A stretch of 64,000 nt of DNA, taken from Pararge aegeria. Its lineage: Eukaryota; Arthropoda; Insecta; Lepidoptera; Nymphalidae. The stretch spans positions 2,976,001-3,040,000 of the forward strand of contig NC_053205.1 of the NCBI RefSeq assembly GCF_905163445.1, written 5' to 3'. The position numbers and the translations under genes are program-made. Under the pieces are notes generated by a model. The model worked only from the letters and a program-made list of their open reading frames with translations. It did no database searches and was not told the origin of the DNA. Below, piece by piece: positions 34,501 through 49,500 of the stretch (position 1 is the first letter of the stretch; each line of letters begins with the position of its first letter).

Positions 34501-37500
34501 CTTCAATCTGACAGCACTCCAAGACAATTAAATTTCTCCTTTAGGTAAGGTAAGGGTTAGATAACACACAGTACAGACGCGATATTACGTGCAGATCCGA
34601 ATTTTGTGAAGCATAATCGGCCGATTTGGTCAATCTCCAGAGATTTCCCAACTGCGCGGAATTGTAAATATTAACACAAGTGAGTGCGGAAACACAGGTG
34701 CAACTCTCTTAGCCTAGTGGAACGGCAGCTCCGTCACGACCGTAAAGAGATCAGGCGTGCGACCGACAGCATCACATGCTGTCCATGGCACAGGAGTGAA
34801 TCACCACCATTGTTAAAAATTCTGGGCTGGTACTAAGAATTAATTGATGGAAATACCCAATAACCCAATATTCAGTGACCCGACCCGGGCCCTGATTAAG
34901 AAAGCGCGGGGCCCGTAGCAAATTCTTTAAACGAACCCTTGATCTGCCAAGGTTTATTAATTATAAAGTGGTAAAAATACTATTCAATACTCAATAAGTA
35001 TCTTAAATACAACTAGCTGACCCGTGCAACTTCGCCAGCACCAAATCGGTTACTACCGGAAAGCACGAATAAAATGACATTTTCTAAAAATGAATTTTAG
35101 TTAGATCGATGTATCGCCCCCGAAACCCCCTGTATACTACATTTTATGAAAATCGTTGGAGCCGTCGCTGCAAACTGCGCCATTCGGCCGTCGAAATTTT
35201 TGTGCGTGTGCGTGTCTGTAAGTCAGTCATTCATTCATTCAGTCAGTCAGTCAGGCAGAGATGAGAGGTATTAAATATGCGGGGTCCAATTTCACGCGGG
35301 ACCCGCACTCACTGCGACTCTTGCTACGTGGTTAATCCTAATAAAATAACCTAAGTTAATCCTAATTAATAAAAATAACATTTGCTTAAACGGTGAGGAA
35401 ACCTGCACGCCTGAGAGTTCTTTATAATGTTCTCAAAGCGTTGTGGAGTCCACCAATCCGCACTGGACCAGCGTGGTGGACTATGGCCTTAGCCCCTTCT
35501 CACTGTGGGAGAAGACCCGTGCTCTCTAGTTGGCCGGTAATGGATTGACGATGACGAAACAAAATAAAAAAAAATTTAATACCATTTGCAAATCCTGCGC
35601 AGATCTTCCCGCCGACAAGGTAGTTCCTGAAATACCGAGAGGTGCGTTTCACACAATCCTTGAAGCTCACGAACGGAATCTCCAGGATCTTAAGGATATC
35701 TGCCTCGGAGCCTCGCAGGTCCGATGTCTCCCCCCACCCTGCCATCTGGAGAAATACGTTTATTTATGTTCTCTCTCTCTTTTTGTGCCTCTCCACGTCG
35801 CCGTCAGCTCAGCGAACTTCTCGCGGTCTTGCGCCAAGCGAAACAATGCTTCAAATTTTTTTTTTTTGCTTCTTCAATTTTTTTATTTATGTTAACTGTG
35901 TTTATTTATATCTATATTTATAAAACAAAGTCGTGTTAGTTGCACAAGTTATGACTTGATAACGGATGGACCGATTTTCATTATTTTTGATTTTTTGATT
36001 CCTGTTAGTCCGGAATAGGATAATAAGTTTTAAATTTTTTATTTTTTTTAAATTTTAAATCAAAACAATTATCTGGCCGTTCATTAGTAACAAAACACAA
36101 CTGACAGCGCACGTCATGTTGTCCATAGATAATAGTAAAACTGTTGATGTGACCTAAACAGAGGTACATTCGGAGTAAGATGAGTTTTGAAAGGTTTGAG
36201 TTTTGAGGCGAAATGAAATTCGCGGGGACAGCCAGTATATATATAAAAGGAAGTCGTGTTAGTTACAACATTTATAACTCAAGAACGGCTGGACCAATTT
36301 TTTGTTGGATTCCTCTTAGAGCGGGCAGTTACGATGGCCAACGAATTAGTTGGGCCATCCAAAGGGGCAATGCTGCCAGCATCTTAGGAACTGTACCTCG
36401 CTGCGGTGGTTTCGAAGACGTTTTAGATTTTATTTAGTTTCAAATAGTTTATTTTAGGTTGTATTTATAAAACAAATATTTTAAAGACCGGAATAGGATA
36501 ATTAGTATTAAAATATAACATTCATGAAAAAAAAAAATGTTATTTATAAAAATAGTCATCAGTCATCTTAGTACCCATAACACAAGCTACGCTTACTTTG
36601 GGGCTACATGGAGATGTGTGCATCGTCGTACTATATTTGGGTTCGATTCCCACTACTGGAAAATGTTTGTGTAATGACCATAATTGTTTTTCAGTGGCTG
36701 GGTGTTTATATGTATATTCTAAGTATTTATGTATATTACTTATAAAAATAATTCATCAGTCATCTTAGTACCCATTACACAAGCTACGCTTAAATTGGGG
36801 CTAGATGGCGGTGTGTGTATTGTCGTAGTATATTTATTATTTATTTATTTCTTTATTTATTTCTTTATTTATTTCTTTATTTATTTATTTATTTATTTGG
36901 TATCTATGACACATTACTACGCACTACACTATAACATAACTATACGTACTACACTATAATTAATTAAAAAAAAAAAAAAAACTTACATTAAATATTAATA
37001 TGCAAACAAATTAGCCCTACGTGGAGTTTAATATACAACTTAGTTAGACGGCTTATATTTATTATAAATATTAATTTTAGTTTGTAATTATTATTTCCAT
37101 CTATATGTATTATTACTTAAATAAATAAATAAAGTTTATCCAAAATTAAAAAAAAATATATATATACAACTTGTAAATTGGAGAGTCGTATCGATAATGT
37201 ATATAATGTCAATGTCCTACCATTCCTATATTCCCGGGCCGCAACTGCTTCGCCACGAAGTCCGGGTTAAAATTGATGCAGATGGGCCCCACGTACGGTG
37301 TGTAGTCCAGTGGCGTATCTAGCACCAGAACGGCCAGATCGTCCTGGTAAAAAAGGTCAGCACCGTAGAACTTTTCGGGTATGTGCGTGCTTTTCACCTG
37401 AAAATAAAAACATGCTGGTGAAACGTAGACTATATCATTGTTCGCCTCATAAGCGAAGCGTTGAGGGACCGGGGCTAATTATGATGGGTTGGCGGGAAAT

Positions 37501-40500
37501 GCATCCAAAGATCTCAAAGTAAAGCGCATCACACCAAGGCATCTTCAGCTGGCCATCAGAGGAGATGAGGAGCTTGACAGCCTGATCAAAGCCACCATTG
37601 AGGTGGTGTCATCCCACACATTCACAAATCGCTCATTGGTAAAATAGGTGGACCAGGAGCACCAGTTTAATTAAGGTTTAATGGAGATTTACTCGAGCGT
37701 CGTAGAGACCTATTGGGATGCAAAGCTTAGATGACGCCCTACGTATTTTTAATAATGCACGTATGGTAATCTAATTTAGCTACGCTCGAGAATGTCGAGA
37801 TGACGTTTTTTTTTTTACAACTTTGTTGCCCTCCCCTTTTTTTACGTCACTCTCAAATTGTCAGATTAGTGGAACATACACTTTTTAGGATTTAGTTAAC
37901 TCACCCTACCTTAATCTGACGCGATCGAGAATTTCTGATGGTCAATTTTTTTTTACTAATCTGATCCTGTATCCTTCACGGGCGGCCTTATATATGGGCC
38001 TCATGTTTCATTGTTTTAAGTGACTTTATACCTATAGCATACCTATATTGTAATTTGGTATGATTGAACTGTTACAAGTTGTAAGAAATGTATTTTGATC
38101 TTTGAAATATATTGAGGAAAACTTATGTTTGTTTGTTTAAATGATTAAGATGTTATATTTTTTTTGAAGTTATACTTCTTTTGGCGCGATGGGGAAAAAT
38201 GATGAGAGTGAATTTTTACGATGCGCGCGCACACCGACATCTGAGTTCTACATCGTAAAATTTCATTTTTTTTTTAAATTTTATATTTAGAACGCGTGTT
38301 TCGTAACAGTACAAACAGTGGGAATAAATAAATATTATTACGTTAATAAAACCATTTTATTTAAATAAAATCTTATTGATTAATTTTTATATTTATCGTT
38401 ATTTATTTTTTTCCCATACGCCAAAGAAGTATAACTTCTAACGCGTGTACATAAGTACATACACTCTTTTTTATGTTTTATTTATTTAACACACAAAACA
38501 GGTCATGACAAAAAATAAACATAAGAACAACAACCAATAAAAATAAAACTAGCCATTCTACACCACATGCGTGTATAAATGCAACCAAAAGATGGGACGG
38601 ACTTACGTTCTTGGATATTTTCTTACAAAAAAAAAAACTGTTTAAATCCCTACTTCCCTATCCCTATCCCTACTTATATTATAAATGTCAATGTAAGTCT
38701 GTTTGTTACGCTTTCACGCAAAAACTGCTTAACCGATCCTCATGAAACATTGTACACATATTCTTGGAAGTGTTAGAAGTAATATAGGATACTTATTATC
38801 CCGACATTAAGCTCGGTTCCTTTGGGAGAAGGGATGAGTGTTTGACGATTTTACACAATAACTCCGACGAATTATAACCGATTTAAAAAAATTTTTTTGT
38901 TCTATAGAGGTTATAATATGTGTTTAATTTCGCCCAAACTTTTTGTAGATCTGATGAATGTGGTTGGAGATAGAGCACAGAACTCCTCAGCTGACTGCAG
39001 CAAACCCCTCATATAAATAAGGCTTAGCGTATTAATAAATTGAATACCACATCAAAATACAAAATCAAAAGCAGGCGATGTCGCGGGAAACAGCTATCAT
39101 ATAGTGAACATAGTGTTTACATTTGTCAAGCAGAGTGCTACAACTATGCTGAGATTTAATGAACGAAAAACATGTTGCACTTTTTGTGCTTTTTTTTAAG
39201 CCAAGTGGGCTAGCACTCACCATGGAGTTTTGTTCGCGACCTTCGTCTAATGGATGCTGCCACTGCCTGTGCCGCTTGCCGGCGGCAATCGCTAGATACT
39301 GCCACTCCATATCCAGTCTCAACACGTGTGCGGCTGCGAGGAGTAAACACCAAACTTTCATAGTGGAGTCGAAACTGTCGCCACTGTCCACCTTCCAAAG
39401 GCAAGAACTAGTGGCCTTGATAAGCTAGACAAATTAGAATTTAAGCGTCCACGCGACCTTTATTACTGACCATATTAAAACTAAATTCATATTGTAAAAA
39501 AGAACTGTACGGTCAATTAGAATTTACGTGTCCACGCGTTAGGCATTGGGGCGCAAGGAAACCGGGATCGTGCACTGACCTTTATCAGTGACCATATTAA
39601 AACTATTCATATTGCAGAAAATAACTGTACGGTCAATTAGAATTTACGCGTCCACGCGTTAGGCATTGGGGCGCAAGGAAACCGGGATCGTGCACTGACC
39701 TTTATCAGTGACCATATTAAAACTATTCATATTGCAGAAAAGAACTATACGGTCAATTAGAATTTACGTGTCCATGCGTTAGGCATTGGGGCGCAATGAA
39801 ACCGGGATCATTACCGACCTTTATCACTGACCATATTAAAAACATATTCATATTGCCGAAAAGAACAGTACGGTCAATTAGAATTTACGTGTCCACGCGT
39901 TAGGCATTGGGGCGCAAGGAAACCGAGATCGTGCACTGACCTCTATCAGTGACCATATTAAAACTATATTCATATTGCAAACAAGTACTGTACGGTCAAT
40001 TAGAATTTAGGCGTCCACGCGTTAGGCAGAAAGTGGCAAACTTTTGGAACTATTCCCACGTACAATACCAAAAAAATGTACACATTTAAAGCAATAAAAT
40101 TTATTCCATTCTATTCTATAAAGACGACAGTGTACGGTAAGGAATAGTAGGGTAGTTGGATAATTACGTGGACAATAGACCGATTTATTAATTCCAAAAA
40201 GAAGCCTATAGTTGGCGTTAACAGTATATAGCTACAATCATTTCAAATCCCCCGACACTAGCCATTTGATACCTATACAGATAGCGTAGTAAAAACAAAA
40301 AAGTAATTTGAGAGAGAGAGAGAGAGAGAGATAAACACGCACACAAAACACGTGAAACTTAGCACATCCAAAGCACATTTCCAAAAATCGGCCTAATACT
40401 AGAATTTAGTTAATTTGATTCAAATCGGTACAACATAAATAAAACGCAAGTGATGTAATGTAAATAAAACTCTTGGATTATGTGCCTTGGAGTGGCTGTG

Positions 40501-43500
40501 CTTGGAGTATAAAAAAAATGTGATAGTTGAGGATATTTCCCCAAAATGGTATATATCTTACCTGTCAAAGCAATGTGCCTGCTGATCACAATTGCACTAC
40601 CGACTTGTTTCATCTGCCCTCCATCAGCGTAGTAGACCCCAGCTGCCCATGGCACGTAACCATTCTCCAACTCCCTGCCCCCCACAATCAGGGGCACCCC
40701 CCCAGCTGGCAGCCTACCACATTCTGAAATAATTCGGCTATTCCATTAAATGTTCCGCGTTTCAATATTTCAGTACCTGGATGATTTATGATCCAAAAAA
40801 AAAAAAAGCGTGCAAAGGCGGTCTTATCACTAAAGCGATCTCTTCAAGACAACCTTTGACGTTAGGAAAAACGAAGGAACGGGTTGGTGCAGCAATTTAA
40901 GTTTAAAATATATATATGCAGTGGCGTGCACAGGGTTTTTGACCAGGGTATGCATAAAGCAGGTAGGTAGATGGCATACAATAGAAAAATTCCCGTCCAA
41001 TACTAGTTATGTAAAATTATTGGGTATGCAGTGCTTTTGTGCTTGTATGAAGTGCACGCCACTGTATATATGTATATATATATACCAAATAATTATAATA
41101 AACTACTTACTCATAAATTCTAATACTACACACATATTGTTATACATAAAATATATAAGTATATGTACATGTTTATGCAGTAGATATACTACATACTATA
41201 ATATTACATAGATAAGAAATGGTTTTCCAAACGCTTCTTGAATATTATTGTTGAATTATTGTGGATTTTTTAATAACAGCTCGTCCGATTACGATAAAAT
41301 GTAAATGGGAATGCTTGTAAAGTATGCCATTTAAAACAAAAAAAAAGAATTTTTGCAAACGGTTCGGACGTCTTTGAGTAGTCGGGTGTCATACATAAAA
41401 AAAGATTCTCGGGTGTCATACATAAAAAAAGATTCTCGGGTGTCATACATAAAAAAAGATTCTCGGGTGTCATACATAAAAAAAGATTCCGACGAATTCA
41501 GAACCACCTCCTTTTTGAAGTCGCTTAAAAAAGAAAGAAATTCATCTGGATTCGAACCGGGATACTGAGATAGCTGATGAATATTTTTTTATGAATATAA
41601 TACACATAAATACTTATAATATACAGATAAACACCCAGACACTGAAAAACATTCATGTTCATCACACCAACATTTTCCACTTGTGGGAATCGAACCACTG
41701 CCCACTGCGCCACTCGGCCGTCAAATGGTTTCAGGACCGCCCGATTTCACACATGTCCTATTAATATACAACTAATAACGTGTAACCGAATTACGGTATA
41801 ATCTTGAAGGACGCGTTAGTATATTGTGGGTTCGATTCCCACAGCTGGAAAATGTTTATGTGATAAACATTAATGTTTTTCATTGTCTGGGTGTTTATCT
41901 GTATTTTATAAGTATTTATGTATATTATTCATAAAATGATTCGTCAGTCATCTTAGTACCCGCTTACTTTGGACTAGATGGCGATGTGTGTATTGTCGTA
42001 GTATATTTATTTATTTATTTGTTTTTTCTGTATATTATTCATAAAAATATACATCAGTCATCTCAGTACCCATAACACAAGCAACGCTTACTTTGGGACT
42101 AGATGGCGATGTGTGTACTGTCGTAGTATATTTATTTGTTTTTTCTGTATATTATTCATAAAAATATTCATCAGTTATCTCAGTAACCATAACACAAGCT
42201 ACGCTTATTTCAGGGCTAGATGGCGATGTGTGTGTTGTCTTAGTATATTTATTTATTTAACTTACCACGTTCACATCTTGGTATATAGTTCCACTTTCCA
42301 TTCTCACAGTTCATATTGGGCAGTTCGGTCACGCTGAAATAATGAGGCTGTCTGCATCGAGGCTGTATAACAGTGCCTTCCGGCTCAGACGCCAGGCAGT
42401 CACGAGTGCCATCGGAATTTGGGTAGTCTGTGATTCTGCAGCGATACTCCACGCTTTCTGAAGGCTCCAGTTTGCAGTATCCTGAAATAATAAATTAATT
42501 TTAAAACATGCTTTAACGGTGAAGGAACAAATCCCGTTTAGGATATTTATTGTTCCATTAAGTAATTTCCACTTAAGTATTTATGTGTATTATATTCATA
42601 AAAAAATATTCATCAATTATCTCAGTACCCATAACACAAGCTACGCTTACTTTGGGGCTAGATGGCAATGTGTGTATTGTCGTACTATATTAAAAAAAAA
42701 AAAAGAATTAACAGGCTAATATAAAAAAAGTAGGTAATTATGTAAAATTGCATCTCACAAGCTCACAAGAAATAAATTGTATGTGGATAGTTTCGAAATC
42801 GCGAGGAAATCTGCATGCCTGAGAGTTTCTAAAACGTTCTCGAAGGTTTGTGAAGTCTACCAATCCAGATTTGCCTATCGCCCCTATCTATCGTGCAAAC
42901 GATCGGAGCGAGACAGCGTAGATCGTAGAATTATATATAATATACAATAATAATAAAGTTTTTATTTAAAGGCATATAAACCCATATATCAGCTTTTATA
43001 TACAAAGAAATCTATAATTAAATGTATACATTACATTATGCCATCTCCTTTTGTCTAAGCGTCGATAGCATAGTGGGTAGGAGCTCGACTTCACTTTGAG
43101 GGTGCCGAGTTCCCAGCACGCACCTCTAACTTTTACTTTGTAAAGAATATATAAACATACATTAAATAACATAACCCATAATTTATAAAATCTACTAAGA
43201 ATCATATTCAAAAAAATACATAAATATGTAAATATACAACATAGAATATATTCGGCGATAGCTTGTGGATACAAGTTCGAATCCCAACAACGTCTAACTT
43301 GTCTGAGCTATGTGCGTTATCTTAATATATATAAATCTCCTGTCACGATGTTTGTCCGCGATGGTCTCCTAAACTACTTAACCGATTTAAAATTAAATTG
43401 GTACACCGTGAGCAGTCTGGTCCAACTTAAGAGATAGGATAGCTTAGATCTTTAATTATAGTCGCAATTTTATTTTATTTCAAATTATTTGTCTATAATT

Positions 43501-46500
43501 AATTGGCAGTCACATGTTATATATATATATATATACTATACTCATTTAAAGCTTAGCGATACTGAATACTTTAAAAACAAAATCAAACGCAGACGAAGTC
43601 GCGGGCAACAGCTAGTAAGTAATAAAATATAAAAATATCACTTGCTTCGACGGTGAAGGAAAACATCGTGAGGAAACCTGTATGCCTGAGAGTTCTACAT
43701 ACTGTTCTCAAAGGTGTGTGGAGTCCACCAATCCGCACTGGGCCAGCGTGGTGGACAACGGCCTTAGCCCCTTCTCATTGTGGGAGGCGAACCGTGCCCA
43801 GCCGTTAGCCGGTGATGGTAGATATGATGACAAAGGAAGCGGCGGAGCGAGAGAGGGTAAAGACATCAACACTGGAGAGCAGGAGATGCACTACCCTACC
43901 GACAAAGACGTGCCGCTAAACGGTTTAGTGTTCTCGTGAGATTTCGCAAAAAAACTGTTTAGGAACTTCCTAAACAGGTTAGCCCGCTGCCATCTTAGAC
44001 TGCACCAGGTGAGATTGCAGTCAAGGGCTAACTTGTAGTGTAATAAAAAAAATCAATGACCTCCGGCCTCCATGAGTTGCAGGATTGCGGGTGGCGAAGT
44101 TAATGGGAAGTGACAAGCAAATGACAAGCCATAGAAGGTGGCGTGCCGTTTAGCGAGCGCATCCCTGGAGGATTCGCTAGCGACCAGACCGCCATGGACG
44201 TTGGGACCCACCATACATTAAATTAATATACTACGACAATACATACATCGATGTCGACATTTTGCCACAAAGTATACTACGCCGAAGCACCCACTCCGCT
44301 CTCATCTCTCGCAAAACAGAAAAATTCTAATAATTGTTAAACGTTAAAATGATGTTGGAAAAGAGCAATCTGCTGAGTTTCTTGCCGGCTCTTCTCAGTG
44401 GAATCTGACTTCCGAACCGGTGGTAAAGTCACTACAAACAGATTGAATTGACATTTCAAAAGTGCTTATTACTAAGGCCTACTTGAAATAAATGAATTTT
44501 GATTTTTTACGACAATACACGTACTTGTGTCACTAAGTAACTAATCCTTATACTCCACACCAAAAAGAAGCGTTTGGAAAACCTTATGTAATATTATAGT
44601 ACGTAGTAATAATAAAAATAATCAGTTCTTCATATTAACATCGTGTCCCAAAAATTGGTCCTTACGTCTGTCTGGTGACCCAAGAGCTGGCTTATTTAGC
44701 CCAACGGCTAAGTCTACCAATTCAAAGGGGCAATAGCGCCAACATTTTGGGTACCATGCCCATAAGTGAACAGTTAGACGGCTTTTATTAACTTTAGTTT
44801 GTAACTATTATTTCCCTAGAAAAATATATTCTTCGTCGGTTTCTTAATAAAGAATGAATAGCATAATATTTCGAGAAAAAAAAAATCATTTCTTGAAAAT
44901 AGCAGTGCATTGCTCAACTGGGATCGAACGATTATCACTTACAGGTATATTACAGCTAATAGACCTGATATAGTGCTAGTCGATCGATCTACAATTGTTG
45001 ACATTACTATTCCACATGACGATAATCTGGTGAAAGCTGAAAAGGAAAAAGTATCTAAATACTTGGACCTTGCTTACGAGATTACCGCCATATGGAATGT
45101 TGGGTCGACCGTTATTGTTCCGATCGTCGTTTCAGTCAATGGTCTTCTCGCGAAAAGCTTCGACCAACATCTTAAGAAGCTTTCGCTTGGTTGTTGGATC
45201 AAGGGTCGGATACAGAAGGCAGTAGTCCTTGAAACAGCGCGTATTGTGAGGAGGTTCCTCACTCTGGAGCCCTGACCGCCGGTTGCTTGGGCATTCAAAA
45301 GCCTCGCAAGCGGAGCGTGGATGTTTTAGTTATAAATTTTTAATAGTGTTCTTTATTTTTTTTAGACATTGTTAAGAATTTAAAAAAAAATGAATAAATG
45401 ATAGAATAATAAATAATAAAGTACGTAGTATACTGTATGTATCGTACTTTTATTTGTTTATTTATTTTACATCTTGTCAGTACGGCAGGGCCACTTACAC
45501 TAACTAGATAAGACAAATGAATGAAAGATTACATTAAACATTATAAAATACATTATATTAATATGTACTATAGTAATACTCTGCGAATAATGAAGTAAAG
45601 TAATATTTATATACATTACTAGTTGTACCCTGCCACGCTTCGCTGTGGCACATTCTTATGGAATCGTTGAGAAATGAGAAACAAAACAAAGAATACATTA
45701 CATATGTCAGCCAGTGTTTTTCTCGATTTCGGCAGATGGCGCGATCACTGGTACATTGATCGTTAAAAGAAACTGTAGTTTCGCGGTCGCGGATATGTGA
45801 CTGATACAAAAAATAGATAAAAAAAATCCTTGATGCGGATTAATGCTAAAATTTCAGCATATATATATAGATAGATAGATATATATAATAAGTATATGTG
45901 TGATATTATGATTTATAAGTAAGTAGTTAATTATTATTTTTATATAAACACACACATTTTAAACATAAATTGCTACACCGGACCTATTCTTCGTATTTCC
46001 TAAAGTCAAAGGTCGTCTGAAAGAGATCGCTTTAGCGATAACGGCTTTGCACGCCCCATTTTCTATTCCGTTTCTTCTGTATTATATGCACGCTTTTTTT
46101 ACTTCCTATATAATGTGTGTGCGCAATACAGTTTTAAAATAAACAAACCGACCGAACTTGAGCCTGATACAGAGCAATCATTTGGTGGGACTATTACGGT
46201 GTGCAGTTTACTAGGCTAAACAAAATTGCAAATTCATTCAAGGGCAATTGTATATTATTTTATAACAAATTACCAAATGAAATCTTTGAGATGTCTCTCA
46301 ATAAGTTCAAAGTTTATATAAAACGTACGCTTACAGAAAAATCCTATTTTAAAATTAAGGATTACTTAAATGATAAAAAAGCTTTTGTGTGAATTGGTCT
46401 AGCTTCATAGCTTAATATAAATTTACTGAAAGATGGTAATAACAAAAAAAAAAATTACCCGGCTAAGTTTGTTGTGGGCTCTCCTCAGACCACGGCGCAT

Positions 46501-49500
46501 TTGGAACCCTCGGAGCTTTAGTTTTAAGTTGGCGAACGAAGTTATCACCATCCCCTTACAATTATGTAAACATTTATGTATGAACGCTTCATAAGTGCCT
46601 GTGATAGGCCTACATGAACAAAGAAATTTTGCATTTGAATTTGGTGTTCAGTGTTTCTGGAACATTCGAGATGCGGAACCTTAAAAACATGCTATCAAAA
46701 AGGTCTGAGAACTCACGGATGCAAGTTGGAAATTGATTCGGTGACCAGTTCCCGTCATAGCATACGAAGGCGCCTCGATCACCGCCCGCAGGCTTGTATC
46801 CAACGTCGCACGACGTGTTGAGGAACAAATGTTGCTTAGCCGTACCGGTGTACAGGCGCTGCGATCCTGCAGACCAGTACCGTCCGTTTTTCGGGTGCTC
46901 TGGTACGATACACAGTAGCGGCGACCTGGAATAGTAAAGTCATTGTCATCATAACACAGCTTTTTGTGACAGAGCTCGCCAGCAAGGATAGCACGGGCGG
47001 GAGATAAAAATTATATCCCCTGACAAGGAATATAATTAACGTGCCCATCTGGTAAATCTGGAACATGGAATAGGAGAAGTTTACCCCCGTTTACATACAC
47101 ATGTATTATTTGGATATTATTTATTTATTTATTTAGGAAAACCAACCGCTAATACATTTTTTCTTGTCAAAGTTTTTACGTTGCGAGCTAAGTGAATGTT
47201 CAGCTTATTACAGGTTTTCACAACGTTTACAAATGATTTACATTTTATATATAAGTAACTGCATTACAAAATAAATGTCTAAAAATATTTTACTAATTAA
47301 TAAGGTTATAATGTTAAAAATATAAATAGAATTAAAATTCAAATTCAATTTAAATTAAAAAAAAAAATTAACATCAATGTCCAGGTTTAAGTTTAAGCTG
47401 TTTAGTGCTCTGAGAGTTGATAAAGCTGTGGGAGAAGATAAATTTATCCATTGCCCGATTGCCCGGGGATATAATTGTCTCCTGTCCATGCTAGCCGTGC
47501 TGGGGAAATTAAACTGCTATGTACAGTCACGGAATGAAAATAAATATATAAACATATATATATGCTACAACAATACACACGTTGCCATCTAGCCCCAAAG
47601 TAAGCATAGCTTGTGTTATGGGTACTAAGACGACTGACGAATGTTTTAATGAATAATATGCATGGACGGATATACACCCAGACACTGAAAAACATTCATG
47701 TTCATCACACCAACATTTTAAAGTTTTGGGAATCGAACCCACGGCCTTTGACTCAGAAAGCAGGGTCGCAGCCCACTGCACCAGTCGGCCGTCAAAAAAA
47801 AAGTTCGTCGATTTTCAAATAGATTCGTTCAACGTATCGCGACCATATTACTTTTTGAAACTATGAGAAAGAATAGACTCGAGTTAGAGAAAATAATGTT
47901 TAACTGTTCATTATTGTTTGACCTGGCTAAGTTTGTTGTGGGCTCCTTTTAGACCAGAGCGCATTTGGAACCCTCCTAGCTTTAGTTTTAAGTTAACGAA
48001 TGCAGTTATCACCATCACTAACATTAGTGTAACATGTTAAATGTATGAACGCTTCATAAGTGTCTGTGATAAGGTCTACATGAAAACATTTTTGAAATTG
48101 GAATTTAGTAAAGTTCAAAATTGTTCAGATCAAAGTCGTTCGAATATTTATCTTGTCAACAAGATTATTATGTTTGATAAACTAAAACCTTCCTGTTGGT
48201 TCGACCTGCCATTATTATTTCTGTTAAAACTATATTCAAACTGTTTTATATGCCTTGTTATTTTATAGTTGTAATTTTATTGCCATTTTAATACCATTGT
48301 TGTGTAACATTGCATTGATGGAAAAAACAAGCGAAACCTTATTCGTTAGCGAACGTCATATTTATTTAAATGTTAGCAGCACTGTTTCTTGCACTGGTAT
48401 GTTGGCATAATGGACACCAAGGTGACGAACCTTTTCATTCCGTGGCTGCACTTCTGTGGCATCGGCAGGGGACAAAACTTATTACACAAGGGGAAATAAT
48501 AAACGGGGGTAAACTTTCCCTATTCCATGTTACCGTGCTTTAGCAGGTGGACACGTTAATTATATCCCCTGTCCGGGGATATAATTTATATCTCCTACCT
48601 GTCCTATCCCTGCTGACAAGGGATACAATTTTTGAACACGTCCCTGGGGCAACGGAGAGCGCTGTGAATTTAATTAGGAGGTCCAGGGTGCGATTCCCGA
48701 ATTTATAATTTCGGGTTTTGGCCGTGGCTAGTTACCCTACCGACAAAGCGATTTCGCGTAGAAACCGATTAGGGGTGAGCTACCATACTATCTAACAGGC
48801 TAGCCCGCTACCATCTTAAAATAAATAAATAAATATACTATGACAATACACACATCGCCATCTAGCCCCAAAATAAGCGTAGCTTGTGTTATGGGTACTA
48901 GGATAGCTGATGACTATTTTTATGAATATAATACACATAAATACTTATAATATACAGATAAACACGCAGACACTGAAAAACATTCATGTTCATCACACAA
49001 GCATTATTGCTCGTTTAAAGTTATAAGACAACTAACTATATACTTTGGGAGTTAATAAAGCTTTGAGAGATGATAAATAAATAAATAAATATACTACAAC
49101 AATACACACATCGCCACCCAGCCCCAAAGTAAGCGCAGCCTGTGTTATGGGTACTAAGATAACTGATGAATAATTTTATGAATTATATATACATCAATAC
49201 TTAGAAAATACATATAAACACCCAGACACTGAAAAACACTTATGCTCATCACACAAACATTTTCCAGCTGTGGGAAACGAAGCCACGGCCCTGGACTCAG
49301 AAAGCAGGGTCGCTGCCAACTGCGCCAGTCGGCCGTCAAAAAAAGATGATAAAATTTGATCCTTTCCCCGGGAGGAAAATTTCTCCTGCCCATGCTAAGC
49401 GTGGTGCAATGCTTATGTACGCCGAACAGCAACGCTGTGTGCCGCTCTGAAGGGCGCGGTTGCCGCTGTGATTACAGACACATGGGGCTTAACCTCAGGT

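Noticed and set aside
36840..36960. Short Ile/Phe/Tyr-rich membrane-like frame
   Set aside because: It is the translation of a (TTTA)n SINE tail.
39221..39391. Apparent start of a separate secreted gene (Met followed by a hydrophobic run) inside MSP-A
   Set aside because: The hydrophobic run is the polypyrimidine tract of a splice acceptor. The following codons read TAAHV and fit the protease in phase on both sides, so this is exon 6 of MSP-A.
41382..41490. CRISPR-like array of four 27-bp repeats
   Set aside because: There are no spacers between units; it is a simple minisatellite in a eukaryotic intron.
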